The translations under genes were made by a program, and so were the position numbers. A DNA stretch of 64,000 nt from Agromyces albus (GTDB lineage: Bacteria; Actinomycetota; Actinomycetes; Actinomycetales; Microbacteriaceae): assembly GCF_004134825.1 (NCBI RefSeq), contig NZ_SDPN01000006.1, forward strand, positions 1 to 64,000, given 5' to 3'. Shown here piece by piece: positions 54,018 to 62,391 of this stretch; the stretch's first letter is position 1; every line of letters begins with the position of its first letter. The notes beneath the pieces were generated by a model that did no database searches, had not been told where the DNA came from, and saw only the letters and a program-made list of their open reading frames with translations.

Positions 54018-54606
54018 GACTGCCGAGCCTCGACGCGGTGGACAGTGCCCGAACGACAGCGGTGACCGCGGCGTCGATGACGCGGGCTGATGCCTCGTAG
54101 ATCTCGGCCGGGCGGCCGTAGGGGTCGACGATGTCATCGTCGGTCGGCTGGGCCGGCGGTGCAGCGAAGCCACGGTTCATCGAGATGGCGGCGATGACGT
54201 CGACGGGTGAGGCCACTGACGCGAGGCTCTCAGCGCCCTCGGGGCTGCTCTCGAGGAACTCCGCGATGCGCGCGAACTCGGCGAGCGTGTAGGCGCGCCG
54301 TGCTGACCTCGGCACGAGCGAGGCCACAGCAGCTCGGTGCTCCCGCGTAGCAGTGAGCACCAGGTCGGCGTCGTCGATGAGCGACGCGGTGAGTTGTCTC
54401 GCGACGTGGCGGTCGGGAACGCCGCCGTAGCGAAGCGACAGGGCGGATGCCTCCTGCGGCATTGCCTGCCCTACGAGCGCGGCGGTGCCGCCACTGCTCA
54501 CCGAGGCGTCGATCCCAGCCGTCGCCAAACGCGCCGCGAGCAGCTGCTCTGCGAGCGGCGAACGGCACACGTTTCCCGTGCACACGACGAGGATCGAAAA
54601 GCTCAT
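54004..54606 (-). CDS. Low-molecular-weight protein tyrosine phosphatase (line B)
   Basis: 200 aa. Active-site CTGNVCRS with Cys9 and Arg15; general-acid Asp in DDIVDPYGRPAE. Like the other copy (27787-28503), it has an extra middle segment compared with the ~150-aa standard. Its start overlaps the BY-kinase stop in ATGA, which is strong evidence that the two form a kinase/phosphatase pair controlling line B polymerisation. Confidence 0.93.
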   Translation of the reverse strand: MSFSILVVCTGNVCRSPLAEQLLAARLATAGIDASVSSGGTAALVGQAMPQEASALSLRYGGVPDRHVARQLTASLIDDADLVLTATREHRAAVASLVPRSARRAYTLAEFARIAEFLESSPEGAESLASVASPVDVIAAISMNRGFAAPPAQPTDDDIVDPYGRPAEIYEASARVIDAAVTAVVRALSTASRLGSRGAA

Positions 54607-56006
54607 GCCGTCGCCGCCCCAGGCGCCGAGGTGTAGCCGTAGCCATAGCCGTAGCCATAGCGGCCGTAGCCGTAGGCATCGGGCCCCTTGGTCGGCATCA
54701 TCGTGAGCACCACTCCCGAGACCGGCGCATCGACGTTCGCGAGAGCGGCGAGCGCACCCTTCAGCTGGCCCTTGTGCGCGCGACCCGCGGAGACCACGAC
54801 GATCGTGCCACCCACGGCCTGCGCCAGCACCGCGGCATCCGTCACCGGAAGCAGCGGCGGAGCATCGAACAGCACGACGTCGAACGCGCGGCCGAGCTCG
54901 GCGATCGTCGTCGCCATCGCCTTCGAGCCGAGCAGCTCGCTGGGGTTCGGGGGAACTCGCCCCGCGGGCAGCACGTAGAGGTTGTTGCGGCCCCAGTGCT
55001 GCACGACATCTTGCAGTTCGGCGCGACCGATGAGCAGGTCGCTGAGTCCCACTGCGCCCTCGATGCCGAGGTACTCAGCGAGCTTCGGTCGCCGAAGGTC
55101 GGCGTCGACGAGGAGCACCCGCCCGCCGGCATCGGCGAGCGCGATGGCGAGGTTCGACGCCGTCGTCGACTTACCCTCGGCCTCGACGGAGGAGGTCACC
55201 ACGAACGATCGGTTCTCGCGCCCGGCGTCGAGGAACTGCAGGTTCGTGCGCAACGTGCGGAACGATTCCGCGCGCGGTGAGTGCGGGTCGGCGTGCACGA
55301 TGAGCGGGCGCTCTTTCGCCTTCGGGTCGAACACGATGCCGCCGATGATCGGTGCATCGGTGACGGCCTCGACATCGCGTTCGTTGCGGATGCGGGTGTC
55401 GAGGGTCTCGCGGAGCACCGAGAGGCCGACGCCGAGTGCGAGCCCCACGAGTGCGCCGAGCGCGACGTTGAGCGGCACGTTCGGGCTCATCGGCACCTGC
55501 GGCACCGCGGCGTGCTGCACGAGCGTGAGCCTCACTGGGGAGCTCGCGGCGGATTCATCCGTGGCCTCGGTCGTCTCGATCGACTGCACCACCTCGGTGA
55601 GGCTCTCGGATACGGCCGTGGCGATCTCTGCCGCGAGGGCCGGGTCTTCGTCGATGACGGTGATGTCGATGAGCGTGGTGTCGAGCGGCGCCGTGGCCGT
55701 GACTTGGGCGGTGAGCTGCTCACTGGTGCGGTCGATGCCGAGCGTCGAGATCACGGGCAGCAGCACGATCGGCGTGGTCGCGAGGTCGGCGTAGGTCTTC
55801 ACCCGCTGCTGCGTGAAGGTGTTGCCCTGCTGCAGGTCGGCCGTGCTCGTGCCACCCGAAGTCGAGACGAACACCTTGGCCGACGAGCTGAACTTCGGCG
55901 TCTGCATCAGCGAGTAGGTCGCCGCCGCGGCGACGCCCACGAGCGTCAGCATGACGATCAGGACCCAGCTCTTCTGCAGAATGCGGATGTAGTCGCGTAG
56001 CTCCAC
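54603..56006 (-). CDS. Wzz-BY-kinase fusion, chain-length regulator and tyrosine autokinase (line B)
   Basis: 467 aa. Wzz domain with helices (LIVMLTLVGVAAAATYSLM; VALGALVGLALGVGLSV), then the kinase: SSVEAEGKSTTASNLA (Walker A), LLVDADLRRPKLAEYLGIEG, VVLFDAPPLLPVTDAAVLAQ, and a C-terminal tail with about eight tyrosines (YGYGRYGYGYGYGY). It aligns with the line A kinase throughout. The GTG start (VELRDYIRIL) lies 14 nt downstream of a GGGGGG run; a second G-run is at 56050-56055. First gene of the line B operon, divergent from the CPBP gene. Confidence 0.94.
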   Translation of the reverse strand: MELRDYIRILQKSWVLIVMLTLVGVAAAATYSLMQTPKFSSSAKVFVSTSGGTSTADLQQGNTFTQQRVKTYADLATTPIVLLPVISTLGIDRTSEQLTAQVTATAPLDTTLIDITVIDEDPALAAEIATAVSESLTEVVQSIETTEATDESAASSPVRLTLVQHAAVPQVPMSPNVPLNVALGALVGLALGVGLSVLRETLDTRIRNERDVEAVTDAPIIGGIVFDPKAKERPLIVHADPHSPRAESFRTLRTNLQFLDAGRENRSFVVTSSVEAEGKSTTASNLAIALADAGGRVLLVDADLRRPKLAEYLGIEGAVGLSDLLIGRAELQDVVQHWGRNNLYVLPAGRVPPNPSELLGSKAMATTIAELGRAFDVVLFDAPPLLPVTDAAVLAQAVGGTIVVVSAGRAHKGQLKGALAALANVDAPVSGVVLTMMPTKGPDAYGYGRYGYGYGYGYTSAPGAATA

Positions 56007-56156
56007 TCAGACCCCGTGTTCCCCCCTACGAGCGCGAATGTCGCGCCCGCCCCCCTGTAACCCGATACGGCTATGTTCGCATCGAATACGACCGATCTTG
56101 TCACCACTCGATGACGTGCAGATTAACGCATGACGAGCGGGGTATAGCTCATCTGA

Positions 56157-56984
56157 ATGAGCTCCCCCGAAAGCAATACGCTGTCCCCCGTGACCAAAGA
56201 TGCCCCGGAAGCCGACGGCCTGTCAACTTCACAGGACGTTCCGGGTCACTCAGCCCCGAAGTGGGGGGTGGCTGATGCCGCCACGGGCACGGTACTTTCG
56301 ATCCTCTGTGTGCTCGGCTGGACCGCGCTCGTGCGCACCGTCATCATCGATCCGGCGCTGCAGGTGCTCGGGGCGTACCTCGCAGTGTGGGTCCCGCTCC
56401 TCGGCGCAGTGCTCGTGGCGAGCTTCGTGCGCGGGCGACGGTCGCTCACCCTCGACTTCGGCCTGCGCTTCACGTGGCTCGACCTTTGCTGGGGCGTCGG
56501 CCTCGGTCTGCTCGCGCGCGCTGCTGTGAGCGGCATCGAGCTCGCGACATCCGGTCGCGTCGCCGGTTTCGGCGTGCGACTCGAGCTGCCGACCGGCTTC
56601 GAGCTGTGGTTCGGGCTGCTCCTCGCCCCTATCGTGCTCGGCCCGCTCGTGGAGGAGTTGTTCTTCCGCGGACTCGTGCTCCGCGCGGTGGAACGCGGTG
56701 CGGGCGGCGGCGACCGCGGTGACGGCGGTGATCGCCGCTCGCGCGTCGCCGGGGCATCCGTCGCCGCGGCATCCGTCGCCGTGCTCACCTCGGCGCTCGT
56801 GTTCGCGCTGCTGCACATGACGCAGGCGACAACAGGGGCTGAGGCGTGGAGGCTGGGGGCAGGCAGTCTCGTGTTCGGCCTCGCCGCCGGAGTCGCGACC
56901 GTGCTGACCGGGCGGCTCGGCGCGGCGATCATCGGTCACATGGTCTTCAACGGCGTGCTGATCGCGGCGGTGCTCAGCGCGTGA
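56157..56984 (+). CDS. CPBP family intramembrane metalloprotease
   Basis: 275 aa, about six to eight helices after a hydrophilic N-terminus. The CPBP (Abi/CAAX-protease-like) motifs are EELFFRGL (Glu-Glu-x3-Arg), FALLHM (His) and IGHMVFNGV (His-x3-Asn). A Gly/Asp/Arg-rich insertion (GAGGGDRGDGGDRRSR) follows the first motif. Substrates are unknown. A -10-like TATAGC lies 8 nt before the ATG, compatible with leaderless translation. It marks the right edge of the EPS locus. Confidence 0.9.
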   Translation: MSSPESNTLSPVTKDAPEADGLSTSQDVPGHSAPKWGVADAATGTVLSILCVLGWTALVRTVIIDPALQVLGAYLAVWVPLLGAVLVASFVRGRRSLTLDFGLRFTWLDLCWGVGLGLLARAAVSGIELATSGRVAGFGVRLELPTGFELWFGLLLAPIVLGPLVEELFFRGLVLRAVERGAGGGDRGDGGDRRSRVAGASVAAASVAVLTSALVFALLHMTQATTGAEAWRLGAGSLVFGLAAGVATVLTGRLGAAIIGHMVFNGVLIAAVLSA

Positions 56985-57011
56985 GTCGCGAGCCGCGCGC
57001 CGTCGATCGCG

Positions 57012-57653
57012 TCAGTGGCGCCCGTTGAGCACGCCGCCGCTCTCTTCGAGGTAACAGACGCCGCAGAGCGATTCGTAGGTGACCTCGTGCACTCGGCCAC
57101 CGCTCAGTTCGGTCGAGGCGTCGATGGCGACCTGGTCGCCGGTGAACACGAAGGCGCCGTCGATCTTGCGCGCGTTGAAGATCGCCTTGCGACCGCAGCG
57201 GCAGATCGTCTTCAGCTCTTCAACGGCATGCGCGATCTCGAGGAGGCGGCGGCTGCCGGGGAAGGCGACCGTCTGGAAGTCGGTGCGGATGCCGTAGGCG
57301 AGCACCGGGATGTCGTCGAGCAGCGCGATGCGCAGCAGGTCGTCGACCTGGTCGGAGCTGAGGAACTGCGCCTCGTCGATGAGCAGGCAGCTCACGTCAC
57401 GGCCGTGGTCTTCGATGACTCGCGTGCGGTGCTGCTGGAATCGCTCGATGATGCTCGTGTCGGGCTCGATCGTGAAGTCGACCTCACGCACGTTGCCGAG
57501 CCGCGAGACGATGTCGCGGTCGCCCTTGGTGTCGACCGCGGGCTTCGCGAGCAGTACTCGATGGCCTCGTTCCTCGTAGTTGAACGCCGCCTGGAGCAAT
57601 GCCGTCGATTTGCCGGAGTTCATCGCCCCATAGCGGAAGTACAGCTTCGCCAT
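57012..57653 (-). CDS. tdk: Thymidine kinase
   Basis: 213 aa, type II TK of the nucleotide salvage pathway. P-loop GAMNSGKST at residues 9-17, LLIDEAQFL (Walker B with Glu-Ala-Gln-Phe), the zinc cysteines CRCG and CGVC, and the lasso segment RVHEVTYESLCG. Its ATG directly follows the stop of the response regulator (TAGATG, no gap), so it is the last gene of the two-component operon. Confidence 0.96.
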   Translation of the reverse strand: MAKLYFRYGAMNSGKSTALLQAAFNYEERGHRVLLAKPAVDTKGDRDIVSRLGNVREVDFTIEPDTSIIERFQQHRTRVIEDHGRDVSCLLIDEAQFLSSDQVDDLLRIALLDDIPVLAYGIRTDFQTVAFPGSRRLLEIAHAVEELKTICRCGRKAIFNARKIDGAFVFTGDQVAIDASTELSGGRVHEVTYESLCGVCYLEESGGVLNGRH

Positions 57654-58349
57654 CTATTCGAGGTATCCATCCTCCGCCGCACGGCGGATCAGCTCCGACT
57701 TGCGGCTCGCAGGGCGGTCGGCCTTCGCGTACTTCTCGCGAACGCGCCGGAGGTAGGTCTTCGCCGTCTCATAACCGACGCCCATTCGGCGGCTCACCTC
57801 AACAGTACTGAGGCCCTGGACGTAGTACCGCAGCGCTTGCTCCTCGGCGGGGCTGAGGTGCACGCCCTCGAGCGCGTTGAGCGGTTTGGTCGCCGTGTCG
57901 GCCGAATGCCCGTGGGGGGCTGCGTCGATTCGAGACGGATGCCGCGGCATCCGCTCGCCGTGAACTGCTCGCCGTGCCATCTCGACGAGCTCGTCGGCCT
58001 GGAGTGTCTTCGACACGAACCCCGCCGCGCCCGCTGAGAGCGATCGTTCGCGCGACTCCTCGTCGTCGAGCGCCGTGACGACGAGCACCTTGGCGCCCGC
58101 GGCCCGGCAGGCGCGGATGCGCGATTCGATCGAGACGGTGTCGCCGAGCTGCAGGTCCATCAGCACGAGATCGACGGGGAACTCGGGGCTTCTGATCAGG
58201 TCCATCCAGCTGGTGGCGCGCAAGACGACTTCGAAGTCGGGGGCACGATCTTCGAACCATCGGGCGAGGCTGTCGACGATGAGTCCGTGATCGTCGAGCA
58301 GGGCAAGTCGGTACGGGTTGGTCGCCGCTTGGGACTCATTCGGCGACAT
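57654..58349 (-). CDS. NarL/LuxR-family response regulator
   Basis: 231 aa. The receiver domain has ALLDDHGLIVDSL, the phospho-acceptor Asp in LVLMDLQLGD (near 57-60), VVTALDD and FVSKTLQADEL (Lys). The C-terminal HTH is LSPAEEQALRYYVQGLSTVE, then VSRRMGVGYETAKTYLRRVR. I start at ATG 58349 (MSPNESQ) behind GGAG, overlapping the upstream membrane protein gene by 14 nt. Target genes are unknown. Confidence 0.93.
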   Translation of the reverse strand: MSPNESQAATNPYRLALLDDHGLIVDSLARWFEDRAPDFEVVLRATSWMDLIRSPEFPVDLVLMDLQLGDTVSIESRIRACRAAGAKVLVVTALDDEESRERSLSAGAAGFVSKTLQADELVEMARRAVHGERMPRHPSRIDAAPHGHSADTATKPLNALEGVHLSPAEEQALRYYVQGLSTVEVSRRMGVGYETAKTYLRRVREKYAKADRPASRKSELIRRAAEDGYLE

Positions 58350-59478
58350 AACTGAACTCCACCGTGACATTCTCTCGCGTTTGGGTCGATTCCGCGCGCA
58401 ATGCCACGGCACGAGCCACGACGACGAACCGCTCGAGCTCGCGACGGGACGGCGGAGCCCCGCCCGTCTGGGTCGTGAGGGTGATCTTCCGGAGTTCGCC
58501 GTCACGCGCGAGCACGATACGGATGGCGGTCGAGCGTGCAGCATCGCCGAGCCACGAGATGAGGGCGGTGAGCGCAGAGCGCTGGTCGCCGCCGAGATCG
58601 GCCGCCGCTCCCGCCGGATCGACGACGACCGTCTCGACACCCCGGCTCTGCTGCACGTTCGCGGCGAGATCGTCGAGCCACGTGGACTCGATGCCGGCCT
58701 TCAGCGCGTGACGCAAGGCCTCGGCGAGTTCGCGGGCACGATCGGCGTCGGCCACCGAGATGCGATCGGCGGTCATCACACCGGCGAGGAACGGCAGCAC
58801 TTCCCGACCGAGCACCGAGACCCGGCTCTGCTGCACCGAGCGCGCGATGCCGGCGCGCAACTCTGTATCGCGCTGCAGTGCCGCCCGGTTCGCCTCGCGC
58901 TGCCATGCGAGCGTCTCGCCGACGATCGAATACGAGTAGGCCGCCGCCGCCGCCGACATCGCGAGCGTCGGCGCAGAGTTCACGGCGATGAGGGCGCCGA
59001 TCGGAGCGAGCGCGGCCATGTACGTGGAGGTGCCGATCACGAGGATGGAGAGCACTGTCGACGCCAGCATCCCGGCCATGACCAGCGAGACCCACGTGCA
59101 GTACGGTGCGACGGAGAGGATGAGCAGTCCGATCACCGCCGGCCCGAAGTTGTCGTAGAGGTACTTGTCGGCGCCGATCGTGCTCACGTACTCGGCGATC
59201 GCTGCAGCGACTGCGAAGGACACCACGAGCCAGAGTCGGTCGGTCGTGAACGGCGCCCGGGCCGGTGTGGCGGAGAACGCCGCGGCGATGCCGGCAGCAG
59301 CGACGAGCGCGATCGCGAACACCGCGGCGAATGGCGACCCTACTTCTCCCCAGTGCAGCCACGTCAGCACGATCGCGGTGCCGACCGCGACCACCGCGCC
59401 GATCGTGACGATCGGCGCAGCGGTGATGCCACCGATCGGGTCGGCCTCCTGCTGCGTCAGGCGCATTCTCGCGCTCAT
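58336..59478 (-). CDS. Multi-spanning membrane protein of a two-component operon (function unknown)
   Basis: 380 aa. About seven hydrophobic helices fill residues 20-185, then comes a soluble part with a coiled helix (WQREANRAALQRDTELRAGI, ARSVQQ) and a C-terminal domain (GVETVVVDPAGAAADLGGD, IRIVLARDGELRKITLTTQT) that resembles the shape of a histidine kinase core but lacks the N, G1 and G2 ATP-binding motifs and a clear H-box. It could be a degenerate sensor modulating the true kinase encoded upstream. ATGA overlap with that kinase. Confidence 0.7.
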   Translation of the reverse strand: MSARMRLTQQEADPIGGITAAPIVTIGAVVAVGTAIVLTWLHWGEVGSPFAAVFAIALVAAAGIAAAFSATPARAPFTTDRLWLVVSFAVAAAIAEYVSTIGADKYLYDNFGPAVIGLLILSVAPYCTWVSLVMAGMLASTVLSILVIGTSTYMAALAPIGALIAVNSAPTLAMSAAAAAYSYSIVGETLAWQREANRAALQRDTELRAGIARSVQQSRVSVLGREVLPFLAGVMTADRISVADADRARELAEALRHALKAGIESTWLDDLAANVQQSRGVETVVVDPAGAAADLGGDQRSALTALISWLGDAARSTAIRIVLARDGELRKITLTTQTGGAPPSRRELERFVVVARAVALRAESTQTRENVTVEFSYVAE

Positions 59479-60692
59479 TCGCCGCCCTCCGGCACGGTCA
59501 ACACGATCGTCGTGCCGATGCCCTTCGTCGACCAGAGGCGCACGGCGCCCTGCTCCTGCTCGATGCGGGCCCGGATCGAGGTGCGGAGCCCGATGCGGTC
59601 TTGGGGCACCTCGCGCTCGTCGAAGCCGACCCCGCTGTCCATGACGGCGACCGTCACCTCCCCGCCGCCGAGCCCGACGGCGACCTCGGCCTCGTCGACG
59701 CCCGCGTGCCGTGCGACGTTGATGAGGCATTGGGCCACGGCCGCATCGAGCGCAGCCGCTCGCCGGGGCCCGAGCACTCCGAGCACCGCGAGGTCACCGG
59801 TCACGCGAATCTCGAGCCCGGCATTGGCCGCCGCCGCCACGGCGTGCGGCAATCGTTCGACGTCGACGGATGCCGGTGCGCGGGCGCCCACTCGCACCCG
59901 CAGGTCATCCCGGCCATCCGTCTCGGCGTGGTCGGTCGCCCAGTCGCGGCCGACGATGAGGCCCAGATCCTGCCGGATGCCCACGCGCAGCCGCTCGTCG
60001 ACGGGCCCCGAGCCCGCAGCGGCGATCGCGACGAGGTGGCTGAGCGCGGTGTCGTGAAGCCTGGCGGTGGCGCGGAGCTCGTAGTCGTGACGGATCTCGA
60101 GTTCATGTGACTGCTGACTCGCACGATGAAGCCCGGCCTTGTGGCGGGTGTCCGATCGGCGACTCAGGCCGTCGAAGGTGCGCACCACGACGACGAGCCC
60201 GAAGGCCGCCGCCGCAGCCAGGTTCGGCGCGTACGCGCCGCCGACAAGTGCGACCCCGAGGAAGGTCGCGGCCTCGCCCAGGCCGTACCCGAGCGCCGCC
60301 CAGATGAGTGCGGTCACCGAACCGCTCCCCGCACCGCCGACGAGGAGCAGCGCGATGAGCGGGAGCGCGCTGATCGCATTGTTCGTGTTCGCGAATCCGC
60401 CGTCGGGGCCCATGACGATGACGGTAAGTGAGCACACGACGGCCGCACCAACGACCAGGTAGACGACGGTGAGCGTCACGGTCGGCACCATCGTGACGCC
60501 GACGAGGAACACGGCCATGGCGAGTGTGAGGACGAACGCCGCCCAGTCGTCGATGTCGCCGAACATCACCGCCGAGGTGAACGCGACGGTCGCGGCTGCT
60601 GCAAGACACGTGAATGCTGCGAAGTGGCCCGCGGTCGCGAGGGAGCGGCTCATGGAATCGCGCGCGAGGTGGCCGGGTAAGCCCAACGTCAT
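59475..60692 (-). CDS. Sensor histidine kinase (NarX/DesK-like)
   Basis: 405 aa. About six N-terminal membrane helices, then an H-box of the HisKA_3 type (RLHDTALSHLVAI) and a HATPase domain: N-box AAVAQCLINVARHAGVDEAE, G1 MDSGVGFDE, and GLRTSIRARIEQEQGAVRLW with GTTIVLTVP. It should phosphorylate the LuxR-type regulator two genes downstream. ATG 60692 follows GGGGGAGG. The signal is unknown. Confidence 0.9.
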   Translation of the reverse strand: MTLGLPGHLARDSMSRSLATAGHFAAFTCLAAAATVAFTSAVMFGDIDDWAAFVLTLAMAVFLVGVTMVPTVTLTVVYLVVGAAVVCSLTVIVMGPDGGFANTNNAISALPLIALLLVGGAGSGSVTALIWAALGYGLGEAATFLGVALVGGAYAPNLAAAAAFGLVVVVRTFDGLSRRSDTRHKAGLHRASQQSHELEIRHDYELRATARLHDTALSHLVAIAAAGSGPVDERLRVGIRQDLGLIVGRDWATDHAETDGRDDLRVRVGARAPASVDVERLPHAVAAAANAGLEIRVTGDLAVLGVLGPRRAAALDAAVAQCLINVARHAGVDEAEVAVGLGGGEVTVAVMDSGVGFDEREVPQDRIGLRTSIRARIEQEQGAVRLWSTKGIGTTIVLTVPEGGE

Positions 60693-60832
60693 CGGGTTCC
60701 TCCCCCTTGCTTCCGCCCGCGCGCGACGATCTGCTTTCGGGCTTCTGCGGATTATCCCAGTTTGTGGGCGGCGGGCGCAGCCCGCGAGCTCGCCGCGCCG
60801 TCGCCGCGTTCCGATCGGTTCGGCGGATCACC

Positions 60833-62383
60833 TCAGAAGAGGGCCGCCGGATCCGCCGGGCTGCCGAAGACCTCGGGAAGCTCGACGGCCGCTCCCCCGG
60901 TGAGCGCAGTCGAGCGGATGCCGCCAGTGACCGGATCTTCGCGACCGCGCTCGAGCCCGTGCGCCCTGATCAGCGGATGGATCCGTTCGCCGAGCCAGCG
61001 CCGGTACGCCTTCGGAGCGTAGGCATTGTTGCCGTAGTACATCGACCGATACTTCGGCACGAGCTCGGGGTGTTCTCGTTCGAGCCACTGCATGAACCAG
61101 GGTTTCACGCCGGCCCTGAGATGCAACGCGGTGTAGAGCACACTCGTGGCGCCGGCGGCCTTCGCCTGCCGCAACGCATCGTCGAGGTGCGCCTTCGTGT
61201 CGGTGAGGTACGGCAGGATCGGCATCAGGAAGACCGCGCAATCGAGCCCGGCCTCCCGAACCGCCGAGACCGTGGCGAGCCTCGCCTTCGCACTGGGCGT
61301 GCCCGGCTCGACCGATTGCTGCAGCTCGTGATCGTAGATCGCGATCGACATGGCGACGTCGACGGGCACGAGCTTGGCCGCCTCGACGATGAGCGGCAGA
61401 TCGCGGCGCAGCAGCGTGCCCTTCGTGAGGATGCTGAACGGCGTGCCGCTCGTGGCGAGCGCGTCGATGATGCCGGGCATGAGCGAGTAGCGGCCCTCGG
61501 CTCGCTGGTACGGGTCGGTGTTCGTGCCGAGCGCCACCGCGTCGCGCCGCCACGACGGCTTCGCGAGCTCGGTGCGCAGCACGTCGGCGACGTTCACCTT
61601 CACGATGATCTGCCGATCGAAGTCGTCGCCGGCGTCGAGGTCGAGGTACGTGTGCGTGGGCCGCGCGAAGCAATTATGGCTGACGACTCCGTTCGCGATG
61701 AAGTCACCCGTCGTCGTCGTGATGTCGAGCATGTCGACGTCTTCGCCGAGGTCGTCGATCGCGACGATGCCGAGGTCGGAGGTGGTCTTCACCATTGCTC
61801 CGACAAGTTGCAACACGGATGGGGCGCGACCGACGCCTCGGCTCCCGAACCCGATCAGCGAGTTCGCCGTGGTGAGGTATGGGCGCTGCCCGGGGCCCGA
61901 CATCGCTCCGGTCACATGCTTCCACCCGCGATTCGTCAGGAATCGGTGATCGCCGCTGGCGATGAGCTCGGTGCCGTCGGCGAGCGATACGCGGTGCGCG
62001 CGTTTGCGCGTCTCCCACTTCGCGAGAACCTTCGAAGCCGTGTACCTGCGGAATCCGTCGACCACGTGCGTACCGAGCACTTCGTCGCCGACCTCGACCG
62101 ACCACAGCGGCTGTTGTCTACCGTCTGCCATCGTGATCGAGGTCTCGGGACCGAGGCAGTAGGCACAAGCATGGGTGCAGCCCCTGTAGGGGTTGATGGT
62201 CCAGCCGAAGGGCATCGCGGACTGGCCCGGAACTTTGTTGAGCGCGGACTTCGCGAGAACCTCGTGGAACGTCACCCCGGCGAAATCGGGGGTCTGCACC
62301 GAGCGCACGAGGTTGTTGAGCTTCGCGAGGCCCGGCAGCGCGTCGGACTGCTCCACGCCGAGTTCCTGCCCGCTCCACCTCAT
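60833..62383 (-). CDS. Rv2578c-family radical SAM protein interrupted by an intein
   Basis: 516 aa precursor. The host protein starts MRWSGQELGVEQ. It contains the radical SAM cluster loop CTHACAY/CFARPTHTYL (CxxxCxxC), the Rv2578c-type YRGCTH and TNTDPYQRAEGRYSLMPGII, TKGTLLRRDLPL, SIAIYDHELQQ and FLMPILPYLTDT. The two halves are separated by a 162-residue intein (61673-62158); splicing would restore CAYC. I choose ATG 62383 over 62401, because the latter lies inside the SOS box. The function of the Rv2578c group is unknown; it resembles spore photoproduct lyase-like/SPASM-free radical SAM repair candidates. Confidence 0.88.
   Translation of the reverse strand: MRWSGQELGVEQSDALPGLAKLNNLVRSVQTPDFAGVTFHEVLAKSALNKVPGQSAMPFGWTINPYRGCTHACAYCLGPETSITMADGRQQPLWSVEVGDEVLGTHVVDGFRRYTASKVLAKWETRKRAHRVSLADGTELIASGDHRFLTNRGWKHVTGAMSGPGQRPYLTTANSLIGFGSRGVGRAPSVLQLVGAMVKTTSDLGIVAIDDLGEDVDMLDITTTTGDFIANGVVSHNCFARPTHTYLDLDAGDDFDRQIIVKVNVADVLRTELAKPSWRRDAVALGTNTDPYQRAEGRYSLMPGIIDALATSGTPFSILTKGTLLRRDLPLIVEAAKLVPVDVAMSIAIYDHELQQSVEPGTPSAKARLATVSAVREAGLDCAVFLMPILPYLTDTKAHLDDALRQAKAAGATSVLYTALHLRAGVKPWFMQWLEREHPELVPKYRSMYYGNNAYAPKAYRRWLGERIHPLIRAHGLERGREDPVTGGIRSTALTGGAAVELPEVFGSPADPAALF
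61673..62158 (-). other. Mini-intein (162 aa) inside the radical SAM gene
   Basis: The intein starts with Cys (CLGPETSITMADG, block A) directly after the extein CAY. It has a block B-like LIASGDHRFLTNRGW with the conserved His, a block F VDMLDITTTTGDFIANG, and ends GVVSHN followed by extein Cys. All splicing residues (Cys1, B-block His, penultimate His, terminal Asn, +1 Cys) are present. There is no room for a homing endonuclease, so it is a mini-intein. The +1 Cys is the third iron-sulfur cysteine of the host. Confidence 0.93.
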
Positions 62384-62391
62384 ACCGACAT

